A DNA stretch of 64,000 nucleotides from Locusta migratoria (lineage: Eukaryota; Arthropoda; Insecta; Orthoptera; Acrididae), in the NCBI GenBank assembly GCA_026315105.1, contig CM048744.1, positions 975,024,221-975,088,220 of the forward strand. Direction: 5' to 3'. Positions 11,668 through 21,933 of the stretch are shown one piece after another. The number at the start of each line of letters is the position of its first letter. Positions within the stretch are counted from its first letter, which is position 1. The position numbers were made by a program, and so were the translations under genes. The notes below the pieces were generated by a model. That model had not been told where the DNA came from, did not search any database, and saw only the letters and a program-made list of their open reading frames with translations.

Positions 11668-12730
11668 CAGACGTACTGTACTTGCAGACTGCGTACATGC
11701 ATTCCTTTATACTGTCGTTTCCTTTCAAATAATTGAAGTTGTGAACGTGAGAACTACCTTCCAACGGGTGGGTGAAAAAAAAAAAAAAAGGAGAGTAGCC
11801 CGCAATGTCTGAGTAACCATATTGTATTCCTCCACACTCTGAGAAAGGGTGCGGTTACATTATTGTGACAAACTTTAGACGCAATGATACACGTTTAAGA
11901 AACCTGTCGTTGACAACGCCTACAAAGTAATGAAAGGAGACAGCTTATCGCATAGTAACCTCCCACCTTTCATGAAGTAAAATTGTGGCATTTGGCACGA
12001 CGTTCCAGGATCATTTGGATGCTACAACCTGTATTCTCGACATTTTTGACAGACAGGTGGCTGCTTGACCCATCAGACATTTTGTAACACTGTCTTGTGA
12101 CAATGCTCGTATTTGTGCCTCAATGTTCACTGTTAATTTACTAGCACGTTGGTAAATCCTGTAAATAATTGAGTCATAGTGCACAAGAACTTTCAGCACG
12201 TATTATTAGTTAAGCTTGGATGTATTCGTCCAAAAATGTCAGTATTTGTCAACTAAGACAAAAAAATTAAAACCGTTTTTCGAACAATTTCTTTTTTTTG
12301 GGGGGGGGGGGGGGACACGTCCCCTGTCGGTGACGCTCATGGCTCATTATTATATGATGCCAGAGCCGTTTTACATTTTTCGTGTTCAAACGCACTACAT
12401 GCCCAGCCCACAATATAATTCCTCGCATTTGTTTCGATATGTTTACCTCACTGATACTGACATCAGCATACAGGGATACAGTAAAACGGTCTTCAGCAGA
12501 TATTTCACTCACAGATGCATTGAATGGAAGTGTTTTTTCAATTCCGGTTCATTTAATTTTACAAGGAATGCTGCTGCATCTACTTCAACGTTACTGTCTT
12601 GAGAGGTAGACAGAAAAGTATAGTGCTGGTGTTTTACAGCCTCGTGTACCCTTTAAAGACAAAGGTATTAAAACTTGTGATTAAACTTTGTTATATGACA
12701 ATTAACAACTGTTTTTAAACACGCAAATAA
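11668..12730 (-). other. interior of THAP-hAT element, weak coding traces
   Basis: Between the THAP exon and the transposase core I see only a short coding-like run (about 12600-12530: DAAAFLVKLNEPEL on the minus strand), an A run at 11776-11789 and a G run at 12300-12314. Introns or decay could explain the rest. Confidence 0.4.
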
Positions 12731-12734
12731 CAAA

Positions 12735-12905
12735 TAACACTTACCCTTGGCTTAAATTCTTATTTCTAAAATTTTTTTCTCCACAGAATGGTCTACTATG
12801 TAGCTTTTATTCAAATGTTCAGGACTGTTCTTTTTCAAAATTTCATCCAAGTGAGCTCTTCGACTAATAGTAACCCACTGGCTGGAGATATAAACAAATT
12901 ATTAA
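12735..12905 (-). pseudogene. THAP zinc-finger half-domain (exon remnant)
   Basis: The minus strand encodes RRAHLDEILKKNSPEHL, then NKSY and a run that in the family reads C-x2-HF-x-KDF. Here frameshifts have turned it into HSVEKKILEIRI. THAP domains bind DNA through a C2CH zinc centre, and this half carries the second CxxH pair. The homologous strip at 19560-19700 preserves a similar reading. It is preceded by a pyrimidine-rich tract and AG in the second copy, consistent with an exon start. Confidence 0.65.
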
Positions 12906-13371
12906 AAAAAGAAGGTAAATCAGAGCGTAAAGGCAAATGATCTGAGTAGGCCTAATGGTTGCCTGCTTAAGCTATCATATTTACATCTCTGCTTTTTGGA
13001 AACCTGCAGAATGATTTTAGAGTGTTTTGCTGTTTATAATTATTACTGTCGTATATAGGACACATACTTCCGCTTCCTAACATTTCCTATTTCTATCAAC
13101 TAAGACGACGATCAAAAAGTCTTCTGTGTCTAACAGTGTAAAGTGGCTGTTCATGCTCTGTGTTAGTTGACACCTCGAGCCGCTAGGAGGTGTTTTGGTG
13201 CTCTGTCGCCCGTTTCACGGCTGAGTTTCCGCTGTTATCTTTATAATTAACTATTAGGGACGCTGTAGGAATATAAAGGACACAGGTGGTGATGAGGCTG
13301 TGGTCTTTATACCTCTGAGCAGTCCAAGCGCCATTCTCAACGACGTAGAGGTCTGTACTTACTCCTCCCAA

Positions 13372-13572
13372 CACCGCGTCGGAGCGGCCGAGCGCATTGA
13401 GGCGCTATGCTGCGATGCACGAGGCCGTTCCTCGTCGGGGGTTCGAATCCCCCCCCCCCCCTCGGGCATGGATATTTGTGCCGTCTTTAGTATAAGCTAG
13501 TTCATAAGTTTAGGGACTGATGGCCCCGCAGTTAAGTCCCATAAGCTTCACACACATTTGAACATTTTTGAC
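13372..13572 (+). mobile_element. tRNA-derived SINE (shared 3' body, head variant c)
   Basis: The head has a GCGGCCGAGCGCATTGAGGC A-box region and GGGGGTTCGAATCCCCC as B box. It continues into the body shared by most SINEs here (GGGCATGGATATTTGTGCCG, a gap of CTAGTTCATAAG, GACTGATGGCCCC and TTTGAACATTTTT). It abuts the Tc1 fragment at about 13570. Confidence 0.85.
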
Positions 13573-13890
13573 GGTTGTCCGGTTGAACTCAATCTTATCG
13601 GCGAACAGAACCCGGCGCCGTGTGTTACGAATCCATTGACGTTCGTCCGCCCAGTCTAAAAGGTGTCGCGGCCTTAATGGGATACATGCCGTAGGCCTCC
13701 GAGCATAGAGCTCAGATTCTCCATGGCGATTTCCGACTGTGTTGGTACTGGGCGTCCTTTTATCGGTTCCTGATGCCTGAAACCGCGTCCAGCTGCTGGT
13801 AATTACAGTTTGGGACACTCCAACAGCTGCAGCCACCTCCCTCTGTGTGTGTGTCCTGCTCCCAACTTTCCTATGGCACACCATACCGGT
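13565..13890 (-). pseudogene. Tc1-like transposase fragment
   Basis: The minus-strand frame 13884-13510 starts MVCHRKVGSRTHTQREVA and has the helix-turn-helix block VGVSQTVITSSWTRFQASGT, then jumps to RLRPRHLLDWADERQWIRNT-like sequence and VLFADKIEFN, where the first catalytic Asp of the DDE triad lies. The middle is shortened and the C-terminal half is missing, replaced by the SINE. The remaining part is non-functional. Confidence 0.75.
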
Positions 13891-13967
13891 AGTTCACGTT
13901 GTTGCATTGCACTACCTCCTCACTGCACTATGTGAACTGCTTGTGTAATTCGTTTGGTAGATTAAAC

Positions 13968-14285
13968 CAAATCTATATCTATAAATGTGAATGTCTGTTC
14001 GGTGTACGTTTATCACGTCTGAATCACAAAACATAAAGAGCTAAACATTTGTACAGTTACTAATGTCTACCCGGGGAAGGTTTTAGGCACGGTTTTATGC
14101 CTATCGGATAGCTATTTATCTATATATATTAATGTAATGTAAATGTATGTTCGGTGTACGCTTATCACGTCCAAACGACAAGACGCAGAGACTTAAATAT
14201 TTGTACAGTTACGAATTTATACCTGAGGAAGGTTTTAGGCACGGTTTTATAGCGATCTGATAGATATTTAGTAATTTGAAGAATG
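13968..14285 (+). repeat. two tandem copies of a roughly 150-bp unit
   Basis: Both units carry GTTCGGTGTACG, TTATCACGTC, ATTTGTACAGTTAC and GGAAGGTTTTAGGCACGG in the same order (13999-14094 and 14149-14243). The family is not identified; similar phrases occur in rolling-circle-type repeats of insects, which is only a guess. Confidence 0.7.
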
Positions 14286-14721
14286 CGGAACAATAATGAT
14301 TCTTTGAAAATTATATTTACTCTTTTCAAATGGTTTTATTGGTTGCATTGTTGCTTGAGGGTTGATATTGATAAAAGTTTAGAGTATATTGGGATGGAAA
14401 GTTATCGTTGTATATAAAATTCTATGTGTGTGTGTGTGTATTTCGCTCTGCAGCGAAAACTTCAGAACGCATACGAATGGTGTGTGTAATTGTTGTCCGA
14501 AGTCTCCCGTTGTACACCATAGCAGTTCCATGCCGATAGCTATAAGGGGGTGGAAGATATGGTGGTTTAAAGTCGTCTAATTATTAAAAAATTCGGACTG
14601 AAGGCCGGGGATGACGTTTGCGACTCTATAGCAAGGAGATTACATACAGCGAAACGTGATGCCACAGACCATATCTTTGGTCTATGCGTGCTACAATGTC
14701 TTCTGCTCTTTCTCTGTAAGG
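14286..14721. other. spacer before the LINE 3' end
   Basis: A short (GT)n lies at 14425-14440 and a TTCGCTCTGCAGCGAAAACTTC phrase at 14441-14462 resembles repeat sequence. No coding feature is supported. Confidence 0.4.
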
Positions 14722-14772
14722 ATCTACATCTACATCTACATAGATACTCTGCAGAGGGTTCATTAACCACCT

Positions 14773-17604
14773 TCATAACTTTTCTCTACCGTTCCATTCT
14801 CTAATAGCGCGCGGGAAGAAAGGACACCTAAATCGTTCCGTTTTCGATCTGATTTCTCTTATTTTATTGGGATGGTCATGTCTCCCTAAGTAGGTGGGTG
14901 CTAGCAAAATATTTTCACATTCAGAACTAAAAGTCGGTGATTGAAACTTCACAAACAGATCACGCCGCAATGAATAATGTCTTTCTTTTAATGATTTTCA
15001 GCCCAATTCGTGCAACATTTCCGTGACGCTTTCCCCCCCGTAACGTGATAAAACAAAACGAGCTGCCCTTCTCTGAACCTTCTCAATATCTTCCGTCAGT
15101 CCCACCTGGTGAGGGTCCCACAAGGGGCAACAGTACTCCAAGAGAGGACGCACAAGTGTGATGTAGGCAGTCTCTTTGGTGGAGGTGGTGCATCGTCTAA
15201 GCGTTCTGCCAATGAAACGTAATCTTTGGTTCGCCTTCCCCACAATATTTTCTGTGTGTTCTCTCCAGTCAAAGTTGTTCGTAATTGTAACTCCTAGGTA
15301 TTTGATAGAATTACGACATTAAGGTTTGACTGATTTATCGCGTAATTGAAGTTCAGCGGATTTCTTTTAGTGGTCATGTGTATTACTTCACACTTTTCTT
15401 TATTTAGTGTCAATTGCCAATTTTCGCACCAAGTAGAAATTTTGTCTAAATCGCTTTGCAGTTGCTTTTGATCCTCTGTTGACTTCACTAACCGATAAAC
15501 GACAGCATCATCCGCGAACAGTCTAAGGGAGCTATTCAGATTATCTGCTAAATCGTTTATAAGCACGAGGAAGAGTAGGGGACCAATAACGCTTCCCTGT
15601 GGAACGCCAGATATCACTTCTGTTTTACTCGATGACTTACCGTCAATTACAACGAACTGTGTCCTTTCTGACAGGAAATCGTGAATCCAATCGCACAATT
15701 GGGGAGATATTCCATAAGCACGCAATTTCATTAGAAGCCGCTTGTGGGGTACAGTATCAAAAGCCTTCCGGAAATCCAGAAATATGGAATCGATTTGAGA
15801 TCCCTTGTCGATGGCACTTAACACTTCATGTGAATAAAGGGCAAGCTGTGTTTCGCAAGAGCGATACTTTCTGAATCCGTGCTGAATATTGGTTAATAGG
15901 TCGTTGTCTTCGAGGTACTACATAATATTCGAACAAAGTATATGTTCCAAAATCCTACTGCAAATCGACGTCAATGAGATAGGCCTGTAATTTTGGGGAT
16001 CACTCCTATTGCCTTTCTTGAATACTGGAGTAATTTGGGCAACTTTCCAGTCTTTGGGTACGGATCTTTCGCTGAGTGATCGGTTGTAAATTATAGCTAA
16101 GTACGGAGCTATTGCATCAGCATACTCTGAGAGGAATCTAGTTGGTATACAATCTGGCCCGGAAGATTTATTTTTGTTTAGTGACTCAAGTTGTTTTACT
16201 ACTCCAGGAACATCTACTTCTAAGTTTCGCATGCTGGCAGCTGTTCTTGGATTGAATACTGGAGTGTTCACTTCGTCTTCTTTGGTGAAAGAATTTCGGA
16301 AAGCTGTGTTTAGTAATTCTGCCTTAGCAGTACTGTCGTCGGTAGTATTACCATTGCTATCGCGTAGTGAAGGTATTGTTTGTGTTTTGCCGCTAGTGTA
16401 CTTCACATATGACCAGAATTTCTGCGAGATTACGAGACAGGATTTCGTTGTGGAAACAACTATAAGATTCTCGCATTGAAGTCCGCGCTAGGTTGCGAGT
16501 TTCAGTAAAAGATTGCCAGTCTTGCGGATTCTGTGTCTTTTTAAATTTTGCATGCGTTTTTCTTTGTTTCTGCAACAGTGATCTGACCTGTTTTGTGTAC
16601 CACGGGGGGTCAGCCCCCTCTTTTATTAATTTATTTGGTATAAATCTCTCGACTGCTACTGATATTATGTCTTTGAAAGTAAGCCACAACTGATCTAAAC
16701 TCGCATTTTTAGTTTTGAAGGACTGGAGACTATCACTCAGGAAAGCGTGAAGCGAATTTTTATCTGCTTTATTGAATAGATATATTTTTCGTTTATTTTT
16801 GGTGCAATTGGGAATTTCGATATTCAGTCTCGCTACTACAACTCGATGTTCGCTAATCCCTGTATCTGTTTTGATGCTCTTTACTATCTCGGGATTATTT
16901 GTTGCTAGGAGATCAAGAGTATTTTCGCAACCACGTACTATTCTAGTGGGTTCATGAACTAACTGTTCGAAGTAGTTCACAGAAAAAGCATTCAGAACTA
17001 GTTCGGACTATGTTTTATATTTGCCCCCGGTTTTGAATACGTAATTATGCCAACATATCGAGGGTAAATTAAAGTCGCCACCGATTATAACAGTATGCTT
17101 CGGATACCTATTTGAAATATGATTCAAGCTTTCTTTGAACATTTCTGCAACCGCATCGTCTGAGTCAGGGGGCCGATAAAAAGATCCAATTATTAATTTA
17201 TTTCGGTGGTCAGGTATAACCTCTACCCAGACCAATTCACAGGAAGTATCTGCCTCAATTTCGCTGCAGGATAAACCGTTTGTAACAGCAATAAACACGC
17301 CACCCCCTGTTTTATTTATTCTATCCTTTCTGAAGACCATTTGGCCCTTTGAAAAAATTTCGGCCGAATTTATCTCAGGCGTCAGCCAGCTTTCAGAACC
17401 TATAACGATTTGTGCCTCAGTACTTTCTATCAGCGCTTGGAGCTCTGGAATTTTCCCAACACAGCTACGACAATTTACAACTGTTACACCAATGGTTTTT
17501 ATGTCTACTTTCTTCCCGTGTCTGACCTGCCCCCTTTGAGACTGAAACCCATTTTGTGTATTCCCGAGGCCATCTAACCTAAAAAACCGCCCAGTCCACG
17601 CCAC
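14773..17604 (-). pseudogene. LINE ORF2: APE-type endonuclease and reverse transcriptase, lightly decayed
   Basis: The endonuclease (17604-17008) shows VVNCRSCVGK, SESWLTPEI, FYRPPDS and GGDFNLPSI, with TGISEHR replacing the usual SDH. The RT follows with VAQITPVFKKGNRSD, NYRPISLTS, DFRKAFDTVPH, GVPQGSVIGP and FADDAVVYR (catalytic DD intact), then QRRAARFVLSRY and a C-terminal FFPRAIREWNG. Comparing frames, I infer two frameshifts (near 16400-16440 and near 15290) and three internal stops (near 17007, 15917 and 14997). Relatives nick the target and reverse-transcribe from it. The copy is dead but recent compared with its neighbours. Confidence 0.9.
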
Positions 17605-18578
17605 ACAGCCCCCGCTACCCGTGTAGCCGCTTCCTGAGTGTAGTGGATTCCTGACCTATTTAGCGGAACCCGAAAACCCACCACCCTTTGGCGCAAGTCG
17701 AGGAATCTGCAGCCGACACGGTCGCAGAACCGTCTGAGCCTCTGATTCAGACCCTCCACTCGGCTCTGAACCAAAGGTCCGCAGTCAGTCCTGTCGACAA
17801 TGCTGCAGATGGTGAGCTCCGCTTTCATCTTGCAAGCAAGACTGGCAGTCTTAACCACTTCTGATAGCCGCTCAAAACCAGAGAGGATCTCTTCCGATCC
17901 AAAGCGACACACATCATTGGTCCCAACATGAGCCACCACCTGCAGTTGGCTGCACCCTGTGCTCTTCATGGCATCCGGAAGGAGCCGTTCCACATCCGGA
18001 ATGACTCCCCCCAGTATGCACACGGAGTGCACATTGGAATTCTTCCCCTCCCTAGTAGCCATTTTTCTAAGGGGCTCCATTACCCGCCTAACGTTGGAGC
18101 TCCCAACTACTAACAAACCCACCCTCTGTGAGTGCCCGGATCTTGAAGGCAGAGGGGCGAGTACAGGACAAGCGACACCATCCGCATCAGGAACATCCCC
18201 TGCCACAGACAGCGCCTCGAATCTGTTGGCAAGACTAACCGGGGAGGCCTCCACTTCGGTCCCCCGGGAAGTCTTACGCCGCCTGACACGCGCTGAGGGG
18301 ACCTCCCAATCCACCACGGATTGGGGGGCTACCTCCTCGCGGGCAGTGAGCGGGCTGGCCACAGCCGCAGGCCGATCGGAGGGCACAACAGACGCACAGG
18401 GCGTCTGCTGTACCCCCGCGAGCGGCCCACAACAGCGGCGCCCACCCACCGCAGTCTCAAGCGTTGCCAGCGAAGCCAACGCCGCCTGAAGCTGCGAGCG
18501 AAGAGTCACCAACTCTGCCTCCATCCGTTCGCAGCAGTCACAGTTCCTATCCATTCTAAAAACCTTTGTTTCTTCCAA
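17574..18578 (-). CDS. LINE ORF1: SGNH-hydrolase-like protein
   Basis: This 334-codon frame is open throughout. An N-terminal CDCCERMEAELVTLRSQLQA segment looks like a short coiled coil after a Cys pair. The C-terminal half fits an SGNH esterase: VGLLVVGSSNVRRV (nucleophile Ser block), VHSVCILGG (Gly block), VVAHVGTNDVC (GTND, Asn block) and SGIHYTQEA (His block). The usual Asp three residues before the His is not obvious. ORF1 proteins with this esterase are known in CR1-type LINEs, where their role is unsettled. The end overlaps the ORF2 start by about 31 bp. The start at 18578 is the first Met of the open frame. Confidence 0.8.
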   Translation of the reverse strand: MEETKVFRMDRNCDCCERMEAELVTLRSQLQAALASLATLETAVGGRRCCGPLAGVQQTPCASVVPSDRPAAVASPLTAREEVAPQSVVDWEVPSARVRRRKTSRGTEVEASPVSLANRFEALSVAGDVPDADGVACPVLAPLPSRSGHSQRVGLLVVGSSNVRRVMEPLRKMATREGKNSNVHSVCILGGVIPDVERLLPDAMKSTGCSQLQVVAHVGTNDVCRFGSEEILSGFERLSEVVKTASLACKMKAELTICSIVDRTDCGPLVQSRVEGLNQRLRRFCDRVGCRFLDLRQRVVGFRVPLNRSGIHYTQEAATRVAGAVWRGLGGFLG

Positions 18579-18850
18579 GTAAGTACGTCAGAGGACTCAG
18601 TAGTTTGATAAACAGTGAGCTTTGTAAAGTATAAACCTAATGCTGAACTGTTTATTAACGGCGAATCTGAAAAATATATACGCGAGCTAATAAATAAAAA
18701 ATTCAGTAACTGAGCTGACAAATAAACGCGATTCTTAATAAACAAACACGCGAGCACACTAAAGTATAAAGAGCTGCAAGAGAAAGCACACACGAAATGT
18801 AAATAAGTCGCTTCTATTAAGAAGCCGGTTACCGTACAACGTAGAGTTGC

Positions 18851-19184
18851 TGCTGGTCACGTGTGCACTGGCCGCCGGTCACTGAGCAACGCATACGAAT
18901 AAGATAAATAAAGCAGTAAAAAAGAAATTTCTTTTAATACATCTCTTTAAAAAATCGATTTGACGTTTCGCGCATTACATCAAGTGATCCATCTGTGATA
19001 TTATTACAATCATCATTGTTGAATTTCGTGATTGTATTCTTCGAAACGAGTGCATTTTTATCTGTGATTTCTTATATATTCTCTGATAAATGTAAAATGT
19101 TATTAGAAAAAAGGAGATGGACAGTGAGAGTGTGGATAGGAAAAGTACTAACTCAAGGTTCGAATAAATAAAGAAATACTCGGG
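18851..19184. other. spacer between LINE and second THAP-hAT end
   Basis: No supported feature. An AACGCATACGAAT 13-mer at 18889-18901 also occurs at 14467-14479, but it is not adjacent to the LINE ends. Confidence 0.4.
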
Positions 19185-19715
19185 CAAGCTAGTAGCTTAT
19201 GAAGATAATAGCGAAAACTCAGTCGTGAAACGGGCGACAGCGCACCCGAACACCTCCTAGCGGCTCGAGTTGTCAACTAACAAGGGCGTGAACAGCCGTT
19301 TTACATAGTTTTACATAGACTTTCTTGAGCGTCGTCTTAGCTGATCGAACTAGGAAATGGTTGGAAGAGGAAGTATGTGTCCTATATACGGCTGTAATAA
19401 TTATAAACAGCAAAACACTAAAATCATTCTGCAGGTTTCCAAACACTAAAGATATATAAGCATGGTAGCTTACGCAGGCAACTATTAGGCCTACTCAGAT
19501 CATTTGCTTTTACACTCTGATTTATTTTCTTTTTTTAAAATTATTTGTTTATAGATGCAGCCAGTGGATTATTCTTAGAAGAGCAAACTTAGATGAAATT
19601 TTGAAAAAGAACGGTCCCAAGCATTTGAATAAAAGTACTTAGTATGCTCAAACCATTTTGTGGAAAAAGATTTTAGAAATCAGAATTTGTTAAGTCAATG
19701 GTGGTGTAATCTGCC
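19185..19715 (+). mobile_element. 5' end of a second THAP-hAT element (truncated)
   Basis: This strip is the inverted counterpart of 12735-13249: TIR (CTTATGAAGATAATAGCG, then CCTCCTAGCGGCTCGAG), leader, an intron-like T-rich stretch ending in TAG, and the THAP half-exon (RRANLDEILKKNGPKHLNKS). It stops near 19715, and no transposase core follows. It could be a solo remnant or half of a larger broken element. Confidence 0.75.
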
Positions 19716-19721
19716 AGGAAG

Positions 19722-19925
19722 TTTCAATGTTCAAATGTTTGTTAAGCGTATGGGACTTAACTGTGGGTTCATCAGTCTCTAACCTTACAGACTACTTATG
19801 AACTAACTTATACTGAAGACTTTACAGACATTCATGTCAGAGGGAGGATTCGAACCCCCGACGGGCAACGGCCTCGCGCTTCGGAGCATAACGCCTCAAT
19901 GCGCCCGACCACTCCGCCGCGGCTC
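19722..19925 (-). mobile_element. tRNA-derived SINE (shared body, head variant c)
   Basis: It reads TTCAAATGTTTGTTAAGC at the 3' end, the GACTTAACTGTGGG body block and a B box (GGATTCGAACCCCCGACGGG on the plus strand). Its head (GCGGCGGAGTGGTCGGGCGC on the minus strand) is close to the 13.4-kb copy and differs from the commoner head. It lies immediately after the THAP-hAT fragment. Confidence 0.85.
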
Positions 19926-20473
19926 AACAATTGCAAGCAGAATCTCTTATTCTCGTGTCCATATACCTGTTTAATGAATATTTCGCCAGTGAATTTACGT
20001 AAATATTGTGAAGTTTGAACGGTCGAGCTCATGAAGGCTACCTTATTTCATACATTATTTGTACTACTAATAAATAGTAACAAGGTGACTCAAAGTTTAT
20101 AACATTTCTATTTGAGTAAAATTGGTTCCACTTCATACTGGTGGCTAGTACAGCAACTGGTTATGAATATATCACAAAAGTCAGTCTCAGTTGCAATTAT
20201 TTTTCTTCTTATTGAACGAGGTCGGCAGCCATCGCCAGCCGTATTCTATCTGGCCACTGAGTCCCGTGCGCAACGTGTTTGTTGTCACCTAACGTAAGTC
20301 ACTATTTTCGTCATAATGTAGCGCATTCGCATTTAGCAGCTTGGTGTAGCACTTTACATTTGACCACATCCTCCCATTTCAGGCCAAAATTTTAAAATAA
20401 TTTTAAACAATCATGACGATAGGCTTTCTTCCTAGATGGTTTTTATGATGACAAATAACTTACCTCATACTTA

Positions 20474-20814
20474 ATCGATTAATGATGAAAATTCTCCTCA
20501 GAGATAATAAATATTGTTGAAATGAGATAGAATGGCTGGCCAGTACTTACCATTGTGCTGTACCGCCGATAGTAACACAAAATGAAAAAACAGAAAAAAG
20601 GGACAAAGGGACAAGCTTTCGGAACAGAGTTCCTTCGTCAGGTGGGAGAGAAGGCCATCCTTTATTCTTCCCTTCTCTCCCACCTGACGAAGGAACTCTG
20701 TTCCGAAAGCTTGTCCTTTGTCCCTTTTTTTCTGTTTTTTCATTTTGTGTTACTATCGGCGGTACAGCACAATGGTAAGTACTGGCCAGCCATTCTATCT
20801 CATTTCAACAATAT
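20474..20814 (+). mobile_element. 341-bp hairpin element with 14-bp target duplication
   Basis: Arms 20510-20657 and 20663-20814 are nearly identical inverted copies. An unpaired 36-nt tail (20474-20509) lies on the left only. TTACCTCATACTTA at 20460-20473 and 20815-20828 is a perfect 14-bp duplication. The arms carry an ACAAGCTTTCGGAACAG-type block that reads as a hammerhead-like motif outward. Architecture matches the 11050-11366 and 24066-24661 elements although the sequence differs. Confidence 0.8.
20681..20716 (+). ncRNA. hammerhead-like motif in hairpin right arm
   Basis: CTGACGA (20684-20690, consensus core) is followed by an extra A, stem II GGAAC/GTTCC with loop TCT (20692-20704), GAA (20705-20707), palindromic AGCT (20708-20711) and T. 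Stem I is weak: only AC/GT pairs flank it. The left arm (about 20603-20640) holds the same motif on the minus strand. Confidence 0.45.
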
Positions 20815-20828
20815 TTACCTCATACTTA

Positions 20829-20868
20829 TATAATCTGATGATGCCTCAAAAGGGCGAAACGCGTCAGT
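20829..20868 (+). ncRNA. hammerhead-like motif in outer repeat
   Basis: CTGATGA (20835-20841) is a perfect core. An extra T, stem II GCC(T)/(G)GGC (20843-20855), GAA (20856-20858), palindromic ACGCGT (20859-20864) and C follow. The core and stem III match the motif at 28872-28916. Stem I pairing is poor in this copy. Confidence 0.45.
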
Positions 20869-20912
20869 AATAAGAAAAACAAATTGCAACTGAGGCTGAC
20901 TTTTGTGATACG

Positions 20913-21933
20913 GTTTCTATTTAATGTTGTAAACTATTAGTTTGGGAGTGGTAAAAGTTAAGTCAAAACAAATCTTTTCTGTTACGACCTCTGCTATTTT
21001 TGGAGGGAATGGCGATCTGCCAGTGAGAGAGGGCTAGTGTGGAAGAGTGCAGTGGTCCAGTAAAATACTTGCAAGGGTCGTGTGGTGAGCTCTTTGGGGA
21101 CTGGAAGGACACTATGTATCGCCTTGGAAGAAGCAGGGCCTGACTGGTTAGCTGAAGCGCTTAATTTGAGGCGATGATTGAATCTGCGCAGCAAGCAGTC
21201 ACTTCGGCGGGGCCACACAAATGAATTTTAAAGATTTCTGAACCTTGCCAAAGAGTAATGTGTGTCGGTTTCATAACTTTTACCATTTCGGAATTGTAAC
21301 TGAACAGTGAATGTGATTCTATACGAGAACTAACGAATGTTGATATGTTACTTGTCAGACTAAAACTTTAACTTCTTTGAGATGATTATTTCGTGATGTG
21401 TGATCGGGTAATGGACTTGGTATCTGAACAGCATCAATGATTACTTAGTTGATTATTTTGCTACCTTTCTCGTAACTCAGTGAATGCTTCTGTTCTGATA
21501 ACTTTAAAAGGTTTATTTTTAATTTATTACTTTTATTTGTGTAGGACCACTTCCAGCAGATAAATCTTGTGTTTGAATAAACATTATTCAACTGAGTTAT
21601 CTGACGTTTACGTCATTTGCAAACATAATAAAACCTCTTTATTAACGATTATTTGTATTATATATAAATGTTGGCCTATAAGTAGAGTGATTGCTGGATG
21701 AAAGGTACAAGGTACTATTTGCATCTGTTCTTGCTGGGCATGAAGTTGGACAGGTACGGCTCGGCCCTTAGACTACATTGAACAATATTTCATTTACTGA
21801 CCCGTAGAAGGTCCAATACATGTATGTTGTCTTAGGCCAATACAATTTAAGAGTAATCAATACAAGAAGTTACGTAAAGTTGCAGAACCTCACCTGCACT
21901 CACTATTCATCACGTTTACTTGCGACGGAAATA
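20913..21933. other. unassigned AT-rich DNA
   Basis: No domain-bearing frame or repeat structure was recognised. The frame at 20994-21218 (minus) has no recognisable motif. Confidence 0.45.

Larger units (their letters stand above)
8434..13249 (-). mobile_element. 4.8-kb THAP-hAT DNA transposon with TIRs and 8-bp target duplication
   Basis: The outer ends are imperfect inverted repeats. The plus-strand left end (8434-8530: CTTATAAAGATATTAGCGG, then GGCTCGAGTTG) mirrors the right end (13155-13249: CCTCGAGCCGCTAGGAGG ending in TATCTTTATAA). Flanking GCTATTAG (8426-8433) and ACTATTAG (13250-13257) form an 8-bp duplication with one mismatch, as expected for hAT or P elements. Inside, on the minus strand, are a THAP half-domain near the right end and ZMYM1-like/hAT transposase pieces extending to 9628. 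Known relatives (52 kDa repressor of the inhibitor of the protein kinase, THAP12) share this domain order. The gene is decayed; a hairpin element is inserted at 11050-11366. The right terminal 500 bp is repeated at 19185-19710. Confidence 0.75.
14722..18850 (-). mobile_element. near full-length CR1-group LINE
   Basis: The element is read from about 18850 down to an ATGTAG-type tail at 14722-14740 (seen on the plus strand as CTACATCTACATCTACAT). ORF1 and ORF2 are both present. Its 3' end (CTCTGCAGAGTATC before the tail) matches the fragment ending at 36229. The 5' limit is approximate, placed beyond a 270-nt leader above ORF1. Known CR1-related elements have an SGNH esterase in ORF1 and an APE endonuclease plus RT in ORF2, as here. 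No clear target duplication was found. Confidence 0.85.
20168..20912. repeat. outer inverted repeat interrupted by a hairpin insertion
   Basis: ATCACAAAAGTCAG and CAGTTGCAATT at 20169-20200 return inverted at 20880-20911, with about 45 bp of arm. The right arm continues into a hammerhead-like motif at 20829-20868; the left arm diverges. The inner hairpin element occupies 20474-20814. Confidence 0.55.

Noticed and set aside
14467..18901. AACGCATACGAAT at 14467-14479 and 18889-18901 as the LINE target duplication
   Set aside because: The left copy is about 240 bp from the LINE 3' tail, so it cannot be its insertion duplication without another event.
20498..20833. Pair of about 82-codon frames of nearly the same sequence on both strands
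   Set aside because: Same cause: the arms of the 20.5-20.8 kb hairpin element.
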